64,000 nt of DNA from Flavobacterium soyangense (GCF_015277675.1 NZ_JADHEC010000003.1:1-64000), one strand, 5' to 3'. Shown: positions 7,193-15,705, counted from the first letter of the stretch. The notes: generated from the sequence alone by a model not told the origin. Translations and numbers: made by a program.

Positions 7193-8824
7193 ATGAAAAT
7201 TAAACTTTATTTATTATTACTGCTGCTTACCACCGCTATTTTTGCTCAACAAAAACAAGTGACAACAAGCATTGATACTACCAAAAATAAAATTGGTGCC
7301 GAGTTCAAACTGACTTTGAAAACCAATGTCGATACGTTGTCAAAAGTGGTTTTTCCGAAGGCGAAAAGCTTTGGTGCTCTTGAAGTAATTCAGTCGTACC
7401 CAATTGACACCATCAGAAAAAATGACCGTTATGAATTAATCAAAAAATACGGTTTGACCCAATTCGATTCTGGAAAATACACGATTCCAAGTATAAAGAT
7501 TTTAATCAACAATAAAGCATTTTTATCAGATTCGCTTAAAGTTGAGGTTGCAAATATTACTGTGGACACGTTGAAACAAAAAATGTACGACATCAAGGAT
7601 ATTGTTCCGGCAAATGAAGGTATTGGTGATTGGTGGAAATATCTTTTGGTTTTATTGTTGATTGCCGGTTTTGGAGCATTGGTTTATTGGTACATCAAAA
7701 AAAGGCAAAAGGAGAAAATAGAAGAAGAAATTTATAAAACTCCAATAGAAAAAGCAACTAGTTTGCTGAACAATTTGGAGAAAAAAGAACTTTGGCAACA
7801 CGGCGAAGTCAAAGCATATTATAGTGAATTGACCGATATTGTTAGAAATTATATCGAAGAAGCCATTGATATTCCGGCAATGGAAAGCACCACTTCGGAA
7901 CTGATTGAAGGGTTGAAAACGGCTTCCCAGAAAAAGAAAATGAAACTTTCTAAAGAAACAATTGACAGCCTTTTCGTGGTTTTAAAACAAGCCGATTTAG
8001 TGAAATTTGCCAAATCAAAACCATTGGATTTCGAAATTACCGAAGACCGAAAAAAAATAGAAAGAGCAATTGTAACCTTGGATAAATCCATTCCGGTAGT
8101 AGTTGAAAATGCAGATGAAATGTTGCTCAACGAAATGCAACGTCAGGAACAATTGAAACGGGAATTAAAAAAACGACGCAACAAACGAATCCTTATTACG
8201 GCTGTTTCGGTATTTCTGTTGCTTTTCACAACGACGAGTTATTTCATTATTACCAAAGGATTCGATTATGTAATTGATAATGTTTTTGGAAATTCGTCTA
8301 AAGAATTATTGGAAGGCGAATGGATAAAAAGTGAATACGGAAATCCGAGTGTGAGAGTTGAAACACCAAAAGTGCTCAAAAGGGTAGATTTAACCAAAAC
8401 TCTTCCTAAAAACGGAATGGCATTGATTAAGGAAATGCAATCTTTTGCTTACGGAAGCTTGAGCAGTAATTTTTACATTATGGTTTCTACCTTACAATAC
8501 AAACAGGAAACACAAATTGATTTATCAAAATCATTGGATGGAGCGTTGCAATCTATGGAATCTCAAGGCGCACAAAATATGATTGTAAAACAAGAAGATT
8601 TTGAAACCAAAGAAGGAATCAAAGGGATCAAGGGATATGGAACTTTCTCTAAAATTGATGGTGAAAATAAAAACAGCACTAAATTATATTATGAAGTTTT
8701 AATCTTTAGTCAGGAAGGCGGATTGCAGCAAATAATTATAGTTCACGAAGAAGGCGATAAATATGCCAATGAAATTTCAGATCGAATTTTAAGCTCTGTC
8801 GAACTTCAAAATACCAAACAATAA
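7193..8824 (+). CDS. Unrecognised exported membrane protein of the Bat cluster
   Basis: I place the start at the ATG at 7193, giving 543 residues beginning MKIKLYLLLLLLTTAIFAQ, a clear signal peptide. An in-frame GTG at 7175 would add six residues. An extracytoplasmic beta-rich domain (about 20-145) is followed by a membrane segment (about 150-172), a charged cytoplasmic helical region with a TSELIEGL stretch like that of BatD-type tails, a second membrane segment (about 335-355) and a C-terminal domain. The first half looks like a short BatD/DUF4381 protein and the C-terminal half is unfamiliar. It overlaps batA by one base (TAATG), which supports co-translation. Confidence 0.7.
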   Translation: MKIKLYLLLLLLTTAIFAQQKQVTTSIDTTKNKIGAEFKLTLKTNVDTLSKVVFPKAKSFGALEVIQSYPIDTIRKNDRYELIKKYGLTQFDSGKYTIPSIKILINNKAFLSDSLKVEVANITVDTLKQKMYDIKDIVPANEGIGDWWKYLLVLLLIAGFGALVYWYIKKRQKEKIEEEIYKTPIEKATSLLNNLEKKELWQHGEVKAYYSELTDIVRNYIEEAIDIPAMESTTSELIEGLKTASQKKKMKLSKETIDSLFVVLKQADLVKFAKSKPLDFEITEDRKKIERAIVTLDKSIPVVVENADEMLLNEMQRQEQLKRELKKRRNKRILITAVSVFLLLFTTTSYFIITKGFDYVIDNVFGNSSKELLEGEWIKSEYGNPSVRVETPKVLKRVDLTKTLPKNGMALIKEMQSFAYGSLSSNFYIMVSTLQYKQETQIDLSKSLDGALQSMESQGAQNMIVKQEDFETKEGIKGIKGYGTFSKIDGENKNSTKLYYEVLIFSQEGGLQQIIIVHEEGDKYANEISDRILSSVELQNTKQ

Positions 8825-9825
8825 TGGGAAAATTAAGTTTTTTAAATCCAGAGTTTTTTTGGCTGTTTCTTCTGATTCCAATCGCTGGTGCTTGGTTATT
8901 TTGGAAAAGAAACCAACAATCAGCAAGCTTGAAAATAAGTTCAATCCAAGGATTTAAGGATTCAAATTCGCTTTTGGCAAGACTAAAACCGCTTTTGAAT
9001 GTTTTGAGATTATTGGCGCTAAGCTCGTTAATTGTTGCGATGGCAAGGCCAAGAACAGTCGATGTAAGCAATCAAACTAAAACCACCAGAGGAATTGATA
9101 TTGTTATGGCAATAGACGTTTCGGGAAGTATGCTTGCTAAAGATTTGAAACCAAATAGAATGGAAGCGCTTAAAGAAGTTGCTGCTAATTTCGTTGAAGA
9201 AAGACCAAATGACAGGATTGGATTGGTACTTTATGCTTCGGAAGCCTATACAAAAACTCCCGTAACGAGTGACAAAGCAGTTGTGCTCGAAGCTATAAAA
9301 GACATAAAATATGATACCGTTTTGCAAGACGGAACAGGAATAGGAATGGGATTGGCAACAGCCGTAAACAGATTAAAAGACAGTAAAGCCAAAAGCAAAG
9401 TGATTATTTTAATGACCGATGGTGTAAATAATGCTGGTTTTATCGAGCCAGAAACCGCTGCAGATATTGCCAAACAATACGGAATAAAAGTATATACTAT
9501 AGGAATTGGCACAAACGGAATGGCAGATTTTCCATACCAAATGACGCCTAGCGGACAGATTTTATTCCAAATGATGAAGGTAGAAATTGATGAACAATTA
9601 TTAAAAACCATAGCCAGAAAAACCGATGGACAATATTTCAGAGCAACCAGCAACAGCAAATTAGCCGAAATTTATGCTTCTATCAATAAACTGGAAACCT
9701 CAGAAATCAAAGAATTAAGATTTTATGATTATGACGAAAAATTCAGACCGTTTGTATGGTTGGCAGGATTTTTAATTTTGGTTGAATTAGGATTACGAAA
9801 CACGGTTTACAGAAGTTTTATTTAG
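8824..9825 (+). CDS. batA: BatA, VWA-domain inner-membrane protein
   Basis: The protein has 333 residues. An N-terminal BatA domain spans two membrane segments (about 10-27 and 57-75). The VWA domain carries a complete MIDAS motif, DVSGS (98-102), a later Thr, and TDG in ILMTDGVNN. A last membrane segment lies near 313-326. Bat proteins were named for Bacteroides aerotolerance; their molecular role is uncertain. In most Bacteroidota batB follows directly, but here 516 bp with a foreign-looking gene separates them. The start overlaps the preceding stop by one base. Confidence 0.92.
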   Translation: MGKLSFLNPEFFWLFLLIPIAGAWLFWKRNQQSASLKISSIQGFKDSNSLLARLKPLLNVLRLLALSSLIVAMARPRTVDVSNQTKTTRGIDIVMAIDVSGSMLAKDLKPNRMEALKEVAANFVEERPNDRIGLVLYASEAYTKTPVTSDKAVVLEAIKDIKYDTVLQDGTGIGMGLATAVNRLKDSKAKSKVIILMTDGVNNAGFIEPETAADIAKQYGIKVYTIGIGTNGMADFPYQMTPSGQILFQMMKVEIDEQLLKTIARKTDGQYFRATSNSKLAEIYASINKLETSEIKELRFYDYDEKFRPFVWLAGFLILVELGLRNTVYRSFI

Positions 9826-9830
9826 ACTTA

Positions 9831-9874
9831 AACACAAAGGGCACAGGGAATCCGCAAAGATCACAAAGGAAACC
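9831..9874 (+). repeat. Left ACAAAG-type repeat flanking the GxxExxY gene
   Basis: The purine-rich stretch contains AACACAAAGGGCACAGGG and CGCAAAGATCACAAAGG. The same style of sequence recurs in inverted orientation at 10289-10334 on the other side of the GxxExxY gene. It begins five bases after the batA stop codon. Confidence 0.65.
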
Positions 9875-9894
9875 ATATAAAAATCAAAAACAAT

Positions 9895-10275
9895 ATGAGC
9901 GAGAATGATATATCAAGAATTGTTTTTGAAAGTGCTTTAAAAGTTCATCAAATTTTGGGTCCGGGTTTATTAGAAAGTGCTTATGAAGAGTGCTTATTTT
10001 ATGAATTAAAAAAATATGAGTTAAAAATTGAAAAACAAAAACTATTGCCTCTGGTTTATGAAGAAATGAAGTTAGACGCAGGTTATAGAATAGATATAAT
10101 TATAGAAGACAAATTTATTGTTGAGATTAAATCAGTTGAAGCCTTGAACGATGTTCATCTGGCACAACTGTTAACATACTTGAGATTATCAAATTGTAAA
10201 TTAGGATTGTTAATTAATTTCAATGTTAATTTATTAAAAAATGGTGTTAAAAGAGTAATAAACGGAACTTTATAA
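9895..10275 (+). CDS. GxxExxY family protein, predicted PD-(D/E)XK nuclease fold
   Basis: The 126-residue protein has the family signature GPGLLESAYE (GxxExxY) near residues 22-31 and a nuclease-like core YRIDIIIEDKFIVEIKSVE with Asp and Glu-x-Lys residues arranged as in the PD-(D/E)XK superfamily. The N-terminus (ISRIVFESALKVHQILGPG) is typical. The family is widespread in Bacteroidota and Planctomycetes, often as solitary genes in intergenic spaces, and no function is established. Here it interrupts the Bat cluster between batA and batB in the same orientation and is bordered by inverted ACAAAG-type repeats. I infer insertion as a small cassette rather than a role in the Bat system. Confidence 0.88.
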   Translation: MSENDISRIVFESALKVHQILGPGLLESAYEECLFYELKKYELKIEKQKLLPLVYEEMKLDAGYRIDIIIEDKFIVEIKSVEALNDVHLAQLLTYLRLSNCKLGLLINFNVNLLKNGVKRVINGTL

Positions 10276-10288
10276 ATACAGTTTACAA

Positions 10289-10334
10289 TTAACTTTGTGG
10301 ACTTAGTAAAAAAACTTAGTAACCTTCGTGGTTA
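10289..10334 (-). repeat. Right ACAAAG-type repeat flanking the GxxExxY gene
   Basis: Read on the minus strand it contains AACCACGAAGGTTACTAAG, a T-run, ACTAAG and CCACAAAG. It shares CCACGAAGG..ACTAAG..ACAAAG with the element at 30867. It ends seven bases before the batB start, so the batB leader is now formed by this repeat. Confidence 0.7.
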
Positions 10335-10341
10335 AATAAAA

Positions 10342-11376
10342 ATGGAATTAGACGAATCAAAATATTTATACCTTCTTTTTATAGTGCCATTTTTTGTGCT
10401 GCTTTTTCTATACAATCAATATTGGAAAAGAAGAAAACAGCGAGAATTTGGTGATTTAGAAATGGTAAAGAAATTAAGCCCTGAAAAATCAGTTTTCAAA
10501 CCTATTTTGAAGTTGGTGGTAATGCTTTTGGCATTGGTTGGGCTGATTTTCGGATTGGTAAATCCAAAAATTGGAACCAAAATGGAAACCGTGAAACGAG
10601 AAGGTATCGACATCGTTTTTGCAATGGACGTTTCTAAAAGTATGCTTGCAGAAGATGTTGCGCCAAACCGATTGGAGAAAAGCAAACAAATAGTATCACA
10701 ACTTATCAATCAACTGGGCAATGACAGAATAGGAATCGTGGCTTATGCCGGAAGCGCATTCCCGGTTTTACCGATAACGACGGATTACAGCGTGGCAAAA
10801 ATGTTCCTTCAAAGTATGAATACGGATATCGTTTCTTCGCAAGGAACTTCTCTGGATGATGCTATAAAACTATCGGCAACTTATTTTGACGACAAAAGTA
10901 AAACCAGCAAATTATTGATTATGATTTCTGATGGTGAAGACCATTCAGAAGGTGCTGAGGAAGCCGCCGAAGAGGCAAATAAGTTGGGAATGAAAATTAT
11001 CACCGTTGGTGTTGGAACAGAAAAAGGGGGCACAATTCCTCTGAGAGTAAATGGTATTATCGAAAGTTTTAAAAGAGACAACAACAATGAAGTGGTTATT
11101 ACAAAGCTAAACAAGGAAGGATTAACCACCATTGCAAAAGCCACAAAAGGAGGATATGTAAACGGGAATAATACCAAAGAAGTGCTGGATTACATAAAAA
11201 ATGCACTCAATAATATCCAAAAAACTGAATTTGAATCTACGCAAATGGCGGATTTTCAATCGCAATTTCAATGGTTCTTGGGTTTTGCTTTTGCCTTTTT
11301 ATTTTTGGATATTTTCTTATTGGAAAGAAAGACAAAATGGGTTCAAAAGATGAATTTATTTAACGAAAAAGAATAA
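10342..11376 (+). CDS. batB: BatB, VWA-domain inner-membrane protein
   Basis: The 344-residue protein is laid out like BatA: two N-terminal membrane segments (about 9-25 and 55-73), then a VWA domain with MIDAS DVSKS (96-100) and SDGED, and a C-terminal membrane segment (about 307-325). The middle Gly of DxSGS is Lys, as often seen in BatB. The stop overlaps the batC start (TAATG), so the two are likely translationally coupled. Its leader contains the inverted repeat that borders the GxxExxY gene. Confidence 0.92.
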   Translation: MELDESKYLYLLFIVPFFVLLFLYNQYWKRRKQREFGDLEMVKKLSPEKSVFKPILKLVVMLLALVGLIFGLVNPKIGTKMETVKREGIDIVFAMDVSKSMLAEDVAPNRLEKSKQIVSQLINQLGNDRIGIVAYAGSAFPVLPITTDYSVAKMFLQSMNTDIVSSQGTSLDDAIKLSATYFDDKSKTSKLLIMISDGEDHSEGAEEAAEEANKLGMKIITVGVGTEKGGTIPLRVNGIIESFKRDNNNEVVITKLNKEGLTTIAKATKGGYVNGNNTKEVLDYIKNALNNIQKTEFESTQMADFQSQFQWFLGFAFAFLFLDIFLLERKTKWVQKMNLFNEKE

Positions 11377-12113
11377 TGAAAAATTTTATTTTATATATGT
11401 TGCTAACACTTTCTTTTGCAGTTTCCGCTCAAGAGAAAGACAAAACTTTGCCAAAAGCGAACGAGGAATTTGCTCAAAAGAAGTTTGTTGATGCCGAAGC
11501 CAATTTCAGAATTTCACACTCAAAATTTCCCAAAAGAACTGTTGCTCCTTATAATTTAGGTAATGCAATTTACAAACAAAACCAGATTGCAGAAGCTAGA
11601 TTTGCTTATGCAACAGCATTGGCCAACACAAAATCAAGATCACAGAAGCATAAAATATACCACAATTTGGGGAATGTTTTTATGAAGGAAAAAAATTATA
11701 CTAATGCGGTTGAAGCCTATAAAAATGCTTTGCGCAACAAACCTTCGGATGAAGAAACACGATATAATTATGCTTTGGCTAAACAAAAATTAAAAGAAAA
11801 TCCGCCAAAAAACGATAAGAATAAAGACAAAAATAAGGATAAGGACAAAGAAAAAAAGGATAAGGACAAAAAAGACAAGGACAAAAAAGACGGAAAAAAA
11901 GATAAGAAAGACGATAAAGGCGACAAAGACAAGGATAAAAAAGACGAAAAACCAAAGGATGAAGGAAAACCAAAACCAATGCCTGGAGGAATTTCTAAGC
12001 AAAGAACAGAAAATCTTTTGGATGCCGTAAACAATGAAGAGAAGAAGATTCAAGACAAAGTAAATGCCCAAAAAGTAAAAGGAAAACCAGTTCAGACAGA
12101 AAAAGATTGGTAA
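11376..12113 (+). CDS. batC: BatC, exported TPR protein
   Basis: The 245-residue protein starts with a signal peptide (about 1-18, ending FAVSAQE). Residues 20-125 form tetratricopeptide repeats, with the pattern APYNLGNAIYKQN and YHNLGNVFMKEKNYTNAVEAYKNAL. The C-terminal third is a very charged low-complexity stretch of Lys and Asp (about 143-200), probably disordered, followed by PGGISKQRTENLLDAV. TPR proteins of the Bat group are thought to scaffold the VWA partners in the periplasm. It lies between batB (overlap) and batD (20 bp gap). Confidence 0.88.
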   Translation: MKNFILYMLLTLSFAVSAQEKDKTLPKANEEFAQKKFVDAEANFRISHSKFPKRTVAPYNLGNAIYKQNQIAEARFAYATALANTKSRSQKHKIYHNLGNVFMKEKNYTNAVEAYKNALRNKPSDEETRYNYALAKQKLKENPPKNDKNKDKNKDKDKEKKDKDKKDKDKKDGKKDKKDDKGDKDKDKKDEKPKDEGKPKPMPGGISKQRTENLLDAVNNEEKKIQDKVNAQKVKGKPVQTEKDW

Positions 12114-12133
12114 TTCAATTAGAATAAAACACA

Positions 12134-13888
12134 ATGAAAAAATTTATATTAGCGATAGTTTTAATAGCGTGTAACTCACTTTTGGCTCAAGTACAATTTG
12201 AAGCCAAAGTCAGCAAAACAACACTTGGATTAAACGAAAGACTTCGCATAGATTTCGTAATGAATATTGACGGCGACAATTTTAACCAACCGTCTTTTGA
12301 AGGATTTAAGATTATTGCCGGACCAAGCCAGCAAGTGAGTCAATCATGGGTAAATGGAAAGAGCTCTTTCGAAAAAATCTATTCCTATTATCTTTTACCA
12401 ACCCAAAAAGGAAATCTGATTATCAGACAAGCCTCAATTGAATATAATGGTCAAATTTATAAAACATCTCCAATAAAAATCAATGTTACAGCGGCGGTAG
12501 AACAGCCAAAAGACCCGAACGACACGCAGATTTCTGCCGATGACAATATTTATCTTGTTGCTGATATTTCTAAAACAAATCCTTATATCAATGAACCCAT
12601 TACGGTGGTTTACAAGCTGTATTTCAGCTACAATATTGGAATCACGAATTGGAGAGAATTGGACAAACCTAAATACAACGATTTTTGGAGTCAAAATATT
12701 GACATCAAACAACTTGTTGGCGAAGAAGGAATGTTTAAAGGCGAAAAATATCGTTTTGTGGTGCTCAGAAAAACAGTTTTATATCCACAAAAATCAGGCA
12801 AATTGGTTATCGAACCCTTATCCTTAGATATTGATGTGCAATTGCCAACGAATCGTAGAGATATTTTTGGGCGAGTTGTTGTCACCAATGGTAATAAAAG
12901 GGTTTCGGCTGGAGCCAAAACGATTGCGGTTAAAGCACTTCCTGAAGCTGGAAAACCAGCCGATTTTTCGGGAGCTGTAGGAAAATTTGATTTTAAAGTA
13001 ACGCCATCAAAAACGAATTTAAAAAGCGGGGAAAGTCTTGATTTAGTGGTTAGCGTGTCAGGAAGCGGAAATATGAAATTATTCAATTTACCAAAACCGG
13101 TGGTTCCAAATTCATTGGAAATGTACGATGCCGTTCATAACGAAAAAGTAAACACAACTTTATCAGGAATGTCCGGAAAAATCTCGGATAGTTACACGAT
13201 TATTCCACAATTTAAAGGGGATTATCCAATAAAACCATTGCAATTCTCCTATTTTGATTTGGGTTCAGGAACTTATAAAACCATAAGTTCGCCGGAAATA
13301 ATGATTAATGTTCTTGAAGGTCCTTTGGCCAATGATCAAGTAGCTTCAACAACACCGGGAAACTCCAAAAATGTAATTTCAAGCAGCGAACAATTCAAAT
13401 TCATTAAGTTAAAAAGTGATCTTAAATCAATGAATAATGATGATTTCTTAGGGTCGAATTTGTTTTATGGCTTGCTATTTTTGCCATTTTTAATTCTTCC
13501 GGCGATTGTGTTATTCAAAAAGAAAAAAGACGCTATTGACAGCGATGTTTTTGGAAACAGAATTAAAATGAACAACAGATTGGCAAAGAAATATTTGTCC
13601 GAAGCCAAAAAACAAATCAACAATAAAGAACCATTTTATGTGGCGTTAGAAAAAGCGATGCATAATTTTCTTAAAGCCAAATTGCACATCGAAACATCAG
13701 AAATGAGCAAAAGCAACATTCAGGAACTTTTAATATCCAGAAATGCAAGTCCAGAAACAGTAATTGATTTTATAAATCTTACAGAAAACTGTGAAGTAGC
13801 TCGTTTTGCACAATCATCAAGTGCAGCAATTCAGCAGGATTTTGATAAAGCGGTATTGATAATTTCGGATTTGGAGAAACAGATTTAA
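12134..13888 (+). CDS. batD: BatD, exported membrane-anchored protein
   Basis: The 584-residue protein begins with a signal peptide (FILAIVLIACNSLLAQ). The long extracytoplasmic part (about 20-440) is made of repeated beta domains with the BatD pattern (LGLNERLRIDFVMN..., KTSPIKINV..., KGDYPIKPLQFSYFD). A membrane segment follows at about 442-462 (LLFLPFLILPAIVLF). The cytoplasmic helical tail contains ALEKAMHNFLKAKL and NIQELLISR, as in other BatD proteins. It follows batC by 20 bp and precedes batE by 47 bp. Large and adhesin-like, it probably binds partners in the periplasm. Confidence 0.9.
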   Translation: MKKFILAIVLIACNSLLAQVQFEAKVSKTTLGLNERLRIDFVMNIDGDNFNQPSFEGFKIIAGPSQQVSQSWVNGKSSFEKIYSYYLLPTQKGNLIIRQASIEYNGQIYKTSPIKINVTAAVEQPKDPNDTQISADDNIYLVADISKTNPYINEPITVVYKLYFSYNIGITNWRELDKPKYNDFWSQNIDIKQLVGEEGMFKGEKYRFVVLRKTVLYPQKSGKLVIEPLSLDIDVQLPTNRRDIFGRVVVTNGNKRVSAGAKTIAVKALPEAGKPADFSGAVGKFDFKVTPSKTNLKSGESLDLVVSVSGSGNMKLFNLPKPVVPNSLEMYDAVHNEKVNTTLSGMSGKISDSYTIIPQFKGDYPIKPLQFSYFDLGSGTYKTISSPEIMINVLEGPLANDQVASTTPGNSKNVISSSEQFKFIKLKSDLKSMNNDDFLGSNLFYGLLFLPFLILPAIVLFKKKKDAIDSDVFGNRIKMNNRLAKKYLSEAKKQINNKEPFYVALEKAMHNFLKAKLHIETSEMSKSNIQELLISRNASPETVIDFINLTENCEVARFAQSSSAAIQQDFDKAVLIISDLEKQI

Positions 13889-13935
13889 ACACACATAACT
13901 AACATTGTTATCCGTGTTCCAAAAAAAAATAAATA

Positions 13936-14679
13936 ATGAAAAAGATAATTTTTATATTGCTACTGACAACCCAAGTTTTCTTTGCCCAAAACGGCTTTGA
14001 AAAAGGGAATTATTTGTACCAAAAAGGAAGATATGAACAAGCAATTTCTGAATATGAAAGCGTTCTGGCGACAAAAAATCATTCGGCTGAATTGTATTTT
14101 AACCTCGGAAACTGCTATTATAAATTGAACAAAGTTGCCCCGGCAATTTACAATTATGAAAAAGCATTAGTGCTCAATCCGGACGATGCCGAAATACAAA
14201 ACAACTTGAAATTTGCCCAAAAAATGACTATTGATGAAGTAAAAGATATTCCAAAAGTAGGCTTTTCAAAAATGATTCACGATCTAACTTCGACCTTTAA
14301 TTACAATACTTGGGCGTGGATTTCAGTTGCATTTTCTACCCTATTTTTACTTTTCTTTATTGGATATTATTTTTCTCAAATAGCTTTGTACAAAAGAATA
14401 TTTTTCTTTGGAATGTTTGGCTTTCTTTTTCTGCTTTTGATTAGTGTTTCTGCTGGAATTTCTGAAAGAAGTGATTTCGAAAATGAAAGACCTGCGATTG
14501 TTTTTGCCGAAATGGTTTTGGTAAAAAGTGAACCACAAAAGGCAAGTACAACGGTTTTTACACTTCATGAAGGAACCAAGGTTTTTGTTCAGGAAACTTT
14601 AGAAAATTGGAAAAAAATTCAGTTGACTGACGGAACCGAAGGTTGGATTGAGAAATCTGCAATTAAAGAAATTAAATAG
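13936..14679 (+). CDS. batE: BatE, TPR and SH3-like protein
   Basis: The 247-residue protein has a signal peptide (about 1-17, FFAQ) and a TPR unit pair (about 20-95, with AELYFNLGNCYYKLNK). Two membrane segments follow (about 127-147 and 153-173), then a bacterial SH3-like domain at the C-terminus (VLVKSEPQKASTTVFTLHEG ... GTEGWIEKSAI). SH3b domains often bind cell-wall peptides. It is the last gene of the Bat cluster and is followed by a terminator hairpin shared with convergent cvpA. Confidence 0.9.
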   Translation: MKKIIFILLLTTQVFFAQNGFEKGNYLYQKGRYEQAISEYESVLATKNHSAELYFNLGNCYYKLNKVAPAIYNYEKALVLNPDDAEIQNNLKFAQKMTIDEVKDIPKVGFSKMIHDLTSTFNYNTWAWISVAFSTLFLLFFIGYYFSQIALYKRIFFFGMFGFLFLLLISVSAGISERSDFENERPAIVFAEMVLVKSEPQKASTTVFTLHEGTKVFVQETLENWKKIQLTDGTEGWIEKSAIKEIK

Positions 14680-14683
14680 GTCC

Positions 14684-14727
14684 CAGATTTCAGACTGCTA
14701 TCTGCCATCTGAAGTCTGCTTGCTTTT
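14684..14727. terminator. Hairpin built of 7-bp units between convergent batE and cvpA
   Basis: CAGATTTCAGA (14684-14694) pairs with TCTGAAGTCTG (14708-14718) with one wobble pair, and CTTGCTTTTTTT follows on the plus strand. The segment splits exactly into five 7-bp units (CAGATTT, CAGACTG, CTATCTG, CCATCTG, AAGTCTG), two in one sense and three in the other. It is thus an inverted 7-bp array used as a terminator, and it overlaps the stop codon of cvpA. Confidence 0.65.
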
Positions 14728-15222
14728 TTTAAGGTCTTCATACCATTTTTCAATTGAAGGATAAATAAAACCAGCCGTTTTTTGGATTGGACGATAAAAC
14801 AACGACTTGTCCAATGTTTCTTTTTTGGCAAAGGTATTATTGAAATTTACTTTTTCGAAAAGGTTTAAAAAGATACTGATTATCAATATCGTTTTTAAAA
14901 GTCTAAAAAACCCACCGCCTAGTTTGTTTATCACGCCTAATTGCGCAAAATTAGCAACCCTGGTCAGTACTTTTGCCATAATGGAAATCACAATAACAAC
15001 TAGGAGAAAGGTAATTATAAAGGCTGCTATTTGAATTGTTTTTGGGTTCCAATGAACAATTCCAGAAATAATTTCTGCTGTCAAAATCGAAAATTTCACT
15101 GCAAAATAGATCCCCAATAACAAGGAAATCAATGAAGCCAACTCTACAAAAAGTCCATTTCTTAAGCCTTTAAAAATACTAATGGCTAGCAAACAACCCA
15201 AAACAATGTCTAAAAAACTCAT
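14698..15222 (-). CDS. CvpA family membrane protein
   Basis: The 174-residue inner-membrane protein has four hydrophobic segments (about 2-18, 26-46, 63-84 and 100-125) and the CvpA pattern at the N-terminus (FLDIVLGCLLAISIFKGLRNGLF). CvpA proteins are linked with colicin V production in Escherichia coli and with envelope stress in other bacteria; the mechanism is unknown. It is a single leftward gene, convergent with batE and divergent from the small gene at 15349. The divergent spacer carries a matched pair of -7 elements. Confidence 0.82.
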   Translation of the reverse strand: MSFLDIVLGCLLAISIFKGLRNGLFVELASLISLLLGIYFAVKFSILTAEIISGIVHWNPKTIQIAAFIITFLLVVIVISIMAKVLTRVANFAQLGVINKLGGGFFRLLKTILIISIFLNLFEKVNFNNTFAKKETLDKSLFYRPIQKTAGFIYPSIEKWYEDLKKSKQTSDGR

Positions 15223-15251
15223 ATAAAAAGAAATAAAGGAAAAGAATAAAG

Positions 15252-15286
15252 GGCAAAGATAAAAGAATTATGTTGGTATCTTTGCC
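15252..15286. promoter_or_regulatory. Divergent promoter pair with mirror-image -7 elements
   Basis: A perfect 10-bp inverted repeat, GGCAAAGATA (15252-15261) and TATCTTTGCC (15277-15286), contains TATCTTTG, a match to TAnnTTTG, on each strand. The minus copy serves cvpA and the plus copy the gene at 15349. No clear TTG -33 box is present for either. Confidence 0.55.
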
Positions 15287-15313
15287 GAAATGGCTTTTGT
15301 GTTTTTATGAACC

Positions 15314-15341
15314 CATAATTCATAATTCATAATTCATAACT
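15314..15341 (+). repeat. 7-bp tandem repeat CATAATT
   Basis: Three perfect CATAATT units are followed by CATAACT, ending seven bases before the ATG at 15349. Similar units occur at 30978-31005 upstream of ileS. Confidence 0.85.
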
Positions 15342-15348
15342 CAATAAA

Positions 15349-15705
15349 ATGTCAAGAGATATACTACTTAAAGAACGCTGGGAACAGCTTGTCAATATAC
15401 TTTCAAACCAATTTTCACAGGGTGAAGACTTGGATTTGGACGCCATCATTTATTTAATTGGAGTTCAAGAACTTGGGAAAGTGCATAATACTTTCGAAAA
15501 AGACGAAAAGCTAAACCTGATGCACATCGCAATTTGCCGATTATTGGAACCTTATGGGTTTTATGAATTTGAATTTTTCGATGAGGAAGGTTGGCCTCAT
15601 TACAAGGTGAAAGAGGAATTACCGGCACTAAAAGCAGGAGAACAATCGGTTTTAATGAAAGAAGCCATCGTTAATTATTTTATCGAAAAGGAACTAATTG
15701 ATTGA
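15349..15705 (+). CDS. Conserved hypothetical protein
   Basis: The 118-residue soluble acidic protein has no membrane segment or known motif. It contains many aromatic and acidic residues (FYEFEFFDEEGWPHYK) and a helical N-terminus (ERWEQLVNILSNQF). I believe close homologues are common in Flavobacteriia, but I know of no function. The start is fixed by the 7-bp repeat array and by a -7 element at 15277-15284. It precedes pheS by 110 bp; the stop codon lies inside another repeat array. Confidence 0.7.
   Translation: MSRDILLKERWEQLVNILSNQFSQGEDLDLDAIIYLIGVQELGKVHNTFEKDEKLNLMHIAICRLLEPYGFYEFEFFDEEGWPHYKVKEELPALKAGEQSVLMKEAIVNYFIEKELID

Noticed and set aside
9895..10275. GxxExxY protein as a working part of the Bat system
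   Set aside because: It has no membrane segment or signal peptide, belongs to a family found in many unrelated contexts, and is bordered by repeats, so insertion is the simpler reading.
11768..12134. Long open frames on the minus strand opposite batC
   Set aside because: They are the reverse complement of the Lys/Asp-rich coding stretch, which lacks stops by composition. The predicted proteins are Phe/Leu/Ser runs with no family resemblance.
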